A stretch of 64,000 nt of DNA from Actinomycetospora termitidis (GTDB lineage: Bacteria > Actinomycetota > Actinomycetes > Mycobacteriales > Pseudonocardiaceae): positions 434,001 through 498,000 of the forward strand of contig NZ_JASVWF010000004.1 in assembly GCF_030286555.1 (NCBI RefSeq), in the 5' to 3' direction. How positions within the stretch are numbered: the first letter of the stretch is position 1; each line of letters starts with the position of its first letter. Of the stretch, positions 60,439 through 64,000 are shown piece after piece. Below the pieces are notes generated by a model. The model ran no database searches, was not told the origin of the DNA, and saw only the letters and a list, made by a program, of their open reading frames with translations. A program made the translations under genes and the position numbers.

Positions 60439-62024
60439 GCACGGTCCGCGAGGCCGCGTTCGACGTCCTGCGCCGCCGCGGCCTCGACCGGATCTTCGCC
60501 AACCCGGGCTCCACGGAGATCACGCTCCTCACCGACCTCCCGGACGACCTCGACTTCGTGCTCGCCCTGCACGAGGGCTCGGTGGTCGGGCTGGCCACGG
60601 GCTACGCGACGGCCACCGACCGGCCCGCGCTCGTCGTCCTGCACACCACTGCCGGGCTGGGCAACGCGGTCGGCGCGCTCGCGACCGCCCGCGTCAACCG
60701 GACCCCGCTCGTCGTCGTGGTCGGGCAGCAGGACCGCCGCCACCTCGCGTCGCGGCCGTTCCTCACCGGCGACCTCGAGGGGCTCGCCGGCTCCTACCCG
60801 GTCTGGACGTCGGCCCCGGTGCGCCCGCAGGACGTCCCCGGCGCGATCGACCGCGCCGTCCACGAGGCGCTGACCGCCCGCGGACCCGCCGTCGTGATGG
60901 TCCCGAGCGACGACTGGGGCGCCGAGGCCGACCCCCGCGCGCTGCCCTCCCCCGCCCTCGTCCGCCGCGGATCCCTTCCCGACGAGGGGTCGGTGCGGGA
61001 GCTGGCGGCCCTGGTCGCCGGCGCCCGGTCACCGGCGCTCGTCGTCGGCGCCGACGCCGACACCCCCGCCGCCTGGGCCGCGCTCGTGGAGCTGGCCGAG
61101 CGGCTCGGGGTTCCGGTCCGGCAGGAGGCGTTCGCCGCCCGCGCCGGCTTCCCGCAGGACCACCCGCTCTTCGCCGGGCACCTGCCGCCGGAACGCGCCG
61201 CGCTGCGGTCGGCCCTCGCCGGCCACGACCTGCTGCTCGTCGTCGGCGCCCCGGTCTTCCGGCAGTACCAGTTCTCCCCCGGCGAGCTCGTGGAACCGGG
61301 CACGACGATCGCGCTGGTCTCCGACGACGCCGAGGACGTCCACCACAGCCGCGCCGACCTGGCCGTGCTCGCCGACCCGGCCGCGACGGTCTCCGCGCTG
61401 ACGGCCGCGCTGCCGTCCCTCCCCACCCCGCGTGAGGGGAACCCTCGGGCCACTGGAGCGACCGAGGGTTCCCCTCACGCGGCGGGATCCGGCCCGCTCG
61501 ACGCCCCGACCGTGTTCGTCGAGCTCGCCCGGCGCCTGCCGGCGGACGCGGTCGTCGTCGAGGAGACGCCGTCCTCGCGCCCGGACCTGCACCGGCTCGT
61601 CCCGGCCCGCGCCCCGCTCGGGTTCCTCTCCGCGGCGCAGGGTGGGCTCGGCTTCGGGGTGCCGGCCTCGATCGGGGTGAAGCTCGGGGCGCCCGACCGG
61701 CCGGTGGTGGCCGTCGTCGGGGACGGCTCGACCCTCTACGGCGTCCAGGCGCTCTGGACCGCGGCCCACTATCGGATCGGCGTGCTCGTCCTCGTCATGG
61801 ACAACGGCCGCTACGCGATCATGGACCGCCTGGCCACGGAGGCCGGGGGCAAGGCGCCGTGGCCGGGCTTCGGCGAGGTGGACGTGGCGACGCTCGCGAC
61901 CGGGCTCGGCTGCGAGGCCCGGCGGGTGGGCACCGTCGCCGAGCTCGGCGCGCTCCTCGACGACGTGGTGCCCGGGCTGCCGGGGCGCCGGGAGCCGCTC
62001 GTGGTGGTCTGCTCGCTGCGCTAG
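60435..62024 (+). CDS. mdlC: Benzoylformate decarboxylase-like ThDP enzyme with CTG start
   Basis: 529 aa. Starting from CTG 60435 (overlapping the MFS stop, CTGA) gives STVREAAFDVLRRRG, and then Ser26 in NPGSTE, Glu47 in LHEGS and His70 in LHTTAG fall exactly on the benzoylformate-decarboxylase numbering. The ThDP-Mg site is GDGSTLYG..DNGRYA. The region of the second active-site His reads VFRQYQF, with Tyr where benzoylformate decarboxylase has His. No ATG or GTG lies in frame before residue 42. A long palindrome is inside the gene at 61428-61482. Decarboxylates a 2-oxo acid to an aldehyde. Confidence 0.88.
   Translation: MSTVREAAFDVLRRRGLDRIFANPGSTEITLLTDLPDDLDFVLALHEGSVVGLATGYATATDRPALVVLHTTAGLGNAVGALATARVNRTPLVVVVGQQDRRHLASRPFLTGDLEGLAGSYPVWTSAPVRPQDVPGAIDRAVHEALTARGPAVVMVPSDDWGAEADPRALPSPALVRRGSLPDEGSVRELAALVAGARSPALVVGADADTPAAWAALVELAERLGVPVRQEAFAARAGFPQDHPLFAGHLPPERAALRSALAGHDLLLVVGAPVFRQYQFSPGELVEPGTTIALVSDDAEDVHHSRADLAVLADPAATVSALTAALPSLPTPREGNPRATGATEGSPHAAGSGPLDAPTVFVELARRLPADAVVVEETPSSRPDLHRLVPARAPLGFLSAAQGGLGFGVPASIGVKLGAPDRPVVAVVGDGSTLYGVQALWTAAHYRIGVLVLVMDNGRYAIMDRLATEAGGKAPWPGFGEVDVATLATGLGCEARRVGTVAELGALLDDVVPGLPGRREPLVVVCSLR
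61428..61482. repeat. Perfect 21-bp-arm palindrome inside the decarboxylase gene
   Basis: Arms at 61428-61448 and 61462-61482 are exact reverse complements, around a 13-nt centre. They encode an Arg/Gly/Thr-rich linker (PREGNPRATGATEGSPHA) between the central and C-terminal domains. This looks like a mobile palindromic element inserted in frame. Confidence 0.8.
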
Positions 62025-63187
62025 TACGACCGCTCCAGCCCGAGCACGCTCTGGGCCAGGTAGTTCAGCACCATGGCCTGCGGCAGCGGGGCCAGGCGCT
62101 GCAGCCGCGCCTCCCGGAAGTAGCGCTCGACGTGGTACTCCTCGGCGTAGCCGAACCCGCCGTGGGTCTGCACCGCCGTGTCCGCGGCGAAGAAGCCGGC
62201 ATCCGCGGCCACGAACTTCGCGGTGTTCGCCGCCTCCCCCGCAGGCTCGCCCCGGTCGACCGTCCACGCCGCCTCCCGCACCACCAGGGACGCGGCGTGC
62301 AGCCGGGCGTGGGCCTCCGCCAGGGGGTGCGCGACGGCCTGGTTGGCCCCGATCGAGCGTCCGAACACCCGGCGCTCCTGCGCGTAGGCCACGGCCCGGC
62401 GCAGCGCCGCCCGCCCGGTCCCGAGGGCCTCGGCGGCGATCAGCACCCGCTCGGCGTTGAGCCCGTCGAGCAGGTATCGGAAGCCCTGGCCCTCCTCGCC
62501 GACGAGGTCCTCGGCCGCCACCTCGAGGCCGTCGTAGGCCACCTCGCACGAGGCGACGGCGTTGCGGCCCATCTTGGGGATCGGGGTGATCGTGACGGCG
62601 GGATCGCGCAGGTCGGCGAGCAGCAGCGACATCCCGTCCGTCCGGCGGGCGCACTTCCCGTCGGGCGTGGTGCGCACCAGCAGCAGCACCTTCTCCGACT
62701 CCAGCGCCTTCGACGTCCACACCTTGCGCCCGTGGACGCGGTAGACGTCGCCGTCGCGCTGCGCCCGTGTCGTGATCGCGGTGGTGTCCAGGCCCGCGTC
62801 GGGTTCGGTGACCCCGAATGCGACGTGCAGGTCCCCGGTGGCGACCCGCGGCAGGTAGCGGGCCCGCATGGCCTCGGACCCGTACAGCACCACCGGGTGC
62901 ATGCCGAACACCGACATGTGGATCGCGCTCGCGCCGTTCATGCACGCCCCGGAGGCCGCGACCTCCTCCAGGACCACCGCGGCGGCCGCGATCCCCTGGC
63001 CACCGCCGCCGTACTCCTCCGGGATCGCGATCCCGACCCACCCTCCGGCGGCCATGGCCTCGTAGAACGCCCAGGGGAAGGCGTGGTCACGCTCGCAGGT
63101 CGCCCAGTAGTCGTCGTCGAACCGGGCGCAGAGGTCCCGCACGGCCTCCCGGATCAGCCGGTGGTCCTCGGATTCGGTGAAGTCCAC
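62021..63187 (-). CDS. Acyl-CoA dehydrogenase
   Basis: 388 aa. VDFTESEDHRLIREAVRDLCARF start, FGVTEPDAGLDTTAITT flavin loop, RKVWTSKALESEKVLLLVRT, YAQERRVFGRSIGANQAVAHPLAEAHARL, and QTHGGFGYAEEYHVERYFREARL at the C-terminus. The catalytic base position (GGFGYAEEYHVE) is acid-rich, as expected for the family. GTG start at 63187, 8 bp behind xerD. Convergent with the decarboxylase (4-bp overlap). Substrate acyl group unknown. Confidence 0.92.
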   Translation of the reverse strand: MDFTESEDHRLIREAVRDLCARFDDDYWATCERDHAFPWAFYEAMAAGGWVGIAIPEEYGGGGQGIAAAAVVLEEVAASGACMNGASAIHMSVFGMHPVVLYGSEAMRARYLPRVATGDLHVAFGVTEPDAGLDTTAITTRAQRDGDVYRVHGRKVWTSKALESEKVLLLVRTTPDGKCARRTDGMSLLLADLRDPAVTITPIPKMGRNAVASCEVAYDGLEVAAEDLVGEEGQGFRYLLDGLNAERVLIAAEALGTGRAALRRAVAYAQERRVFGRSIGANQAVAHPLAEAHARLHAASLVVREAAWTVDRGEPAGEAANTAKFVAADAGFFAADTAVQTHGGFGYAEEYHVERYFREARLQRLAPLPQAMVLNYLAQSVLGLERSY

Positions 63188-63195
63188 GGTGGACG

Positions 63196-64000
63196 CTAAC
63201 CCGCTCGCGCCCGCGGGTGCGAGGTCGCGTAGACCTCCCGGAGCCGGTCGACCGTGACCATCGTGTAGATCTGCGTCGTGGTCACCGACGCGTGCCCCAG
63301 CAGCTCCTGCACCACGCGCAGGTCGGCCCCGCCGTCGAGCAGGTGGGTCGCGAACGAGTGCCGCAGGGTGTGCGGCGAGATCTCCGCGGTGATCCCGGCG
63401 AACTCGGCGGTCTCGCGCAGCACGTTCCACGCGCTCTGCCGCGACAGCCGTGCCCCCCGGGCGTTGAGGAACAGCGCCGGCGTGCCCCGCCCCCGCATCG
63501 CGAACCCCGGCCGCGAGCGCACCCGGTAGGCCTCCAGCGCCGCCAGCGCCGGGCGACCGATCGGCACCAGCCGCTGCTTGCCGCCCTTGCCCGAGAGCAC
63601 GACGGTGCGCTGCTCGGCGTCCACGTCGTCGACGTCGAGGCCCACGACCTCGCTGATCCGCGCGCCCGTGGAGTAGAGCAGTTCGAGCAGCGCCCGGTCC
63701 CGCACGCCGCGCGGGTCGTCCTCCGGGGGCGCCTCGAGCAGCCGCGTCACCGTGTCCACGTCGAGTGCCTTCGGCAGCTTGCGCGGCGGCGCGGGCGGGT
63801 GGACCTCGGCGGCGACGTCGACCGCCACCTCACCCTCGGCGAGCGCGAACCGGTGCAGCCCGCGCACCGCGACCACCGCCCGCGAGGCACTGGCGGTCGC
63901 CAGCGGACGGTGCCCGTCCTCCCCGGTCCGCAGCGCCGTCAGGAAGGCCCCGACGTCGGTCGCGGTCACCTCGGCGAGGTCGCCGCGGTCGCGGGCCGTG
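63196..64000 (-). CDS. xerD: Tyrosine recombinase XerD, N-terminus beyond window
   Basis: The visible 268 residues include the core-binding end ([12 protein letters not shown]...[19 protein letters not shown]), and the catalytic domain with [15 protein letters not shown] (first Arg), [42 protein letters not shown] (His-x-x-Arg and His) and QIYTMV with the nucleophile Tyr. XerC/XerD resolve chromosome dimers at dif. Proximity to parA-scpAB is the usual actinobacterial arrangement. Confidence 0.93.
   Translation of the reverse strand, partial: TARDRGDLAEVTATDVGAFLTALRTGEDGHRPLATASASRAVVAVRGLHRFALAEGEVAVDVAAEVHPPAPPRKLPKALDVDTVTRLLEAPPEDDPRGVRDRALLELLYSTGARISEVVGLDVDDVDAEQRTVVLSGKGGKQRLVPIGRPALAALEAYRVRSRPGFAMRGRGTPALFLNARGARLSRQSAWNVLRETAEFAGITAEISPHTLRHSFATHLLDGGADLRVVQELLGHASVTTTQIYTMVTVDRLREVYATSHPRARAG

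Noticed and set aside
63196-64000. Tyrosine recombinase as a sign of a prophage or integrative element
   Set aside because: Sequence and neighbours (parA-scpAB) fit housekeeping XerD; no attachment repeats or phage genes seen.

Overview
This is a very GC-rich, densely packed window from an actinobacterium. The evidence is GTG/CTG starts, many ATGA/GTGA stop-start overlaps, TANNNT boxes placed 5-8 nt before start codons (leaderless mRNAs), a mycothiol-type DinB protein, Hank's-type kinases and the xerD-parA-scpA-scpB-rluB-cmk-der backbone. The style suggests a Pseudonocardiaceae member, but that is inference; no rRNA or other strong taxonomic marker is present. There is no IS element, prophage or CRISPR array.

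Left part (1-16.5 kb): small catabolic or detoxification units, most with their own regulator: TetR + acyl-CoA ligase/enoyl-CoA hydratase; D-amino-acid oxidase-like; SDR + XRE/MmyB; MarR + quinone oxidoreductase + SRPBCC protein; SDR + HxlR; hydrolase + GlxA/AraC; TMEM175-like protein + TetR; amidohydrolase + acetoacetyl-CoA ligase; APC permease. Several divergent promoters carry clear palindromic operator candidates. From 16.5 to 29 kb: an S9 peptidase, PsuG, a cysteine-type leader peptide ahead of a DszC/SfnB-like flavoprotein, an intergenic tract of stacked hairpins, RNase HI with an extra zinc-finger-like N-terminus, an SNF2 helicase, a YchJ protein, and an ATPase-LuxR regulator with a methyltransferase and a small coupled protein.

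Centre (29-44.7 kb, all minus strand): the most interesting region. Two paralogous Ser/Thr kinases with seven-blade YVTN propellers bracket a biosynthetic block: a 1588-aa membrane protein (degenerate adenylation domain, two tandem carrier domains, six membrane segments interleaved with left-handed beta-helix repeats, like the C-terminal part of poly-lysine synthetase Pls), a stand-alone adenylation-carrier NRPS, SbnB and SbnA (2,3-diaminopropionate synthesis), an SyrP/clavaminate-synthase-type dioxygenase and a Rieske lipoprotein. I infer a split Pls-like system making a diaminopropionate oligomer or polymer, possibly hydroxylated.

Right part (44.7-64 kb): CopD-CtaG fusion, tRNA-Pro, a mycothiol-type DinB protein and a large LuxR regulator, then the conserved backbone der-cmk-rluB / scpB-scpA-parA / xerD (xerD runs off the edge). 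Two accessory inserts interrupt it, one of them an IclR regulator, lipoprotein, aromatic-acid transporter, benzoylformate-decarboxylase-like enzyme (CTG start, with a perfect long palindrome inside the gene) and acyl-CoA dehydrogenase. A family of palindromic intergenic repeats occurs at about 21.65-21.95, 46.8-47.0 and 55.15-55.2 kb.
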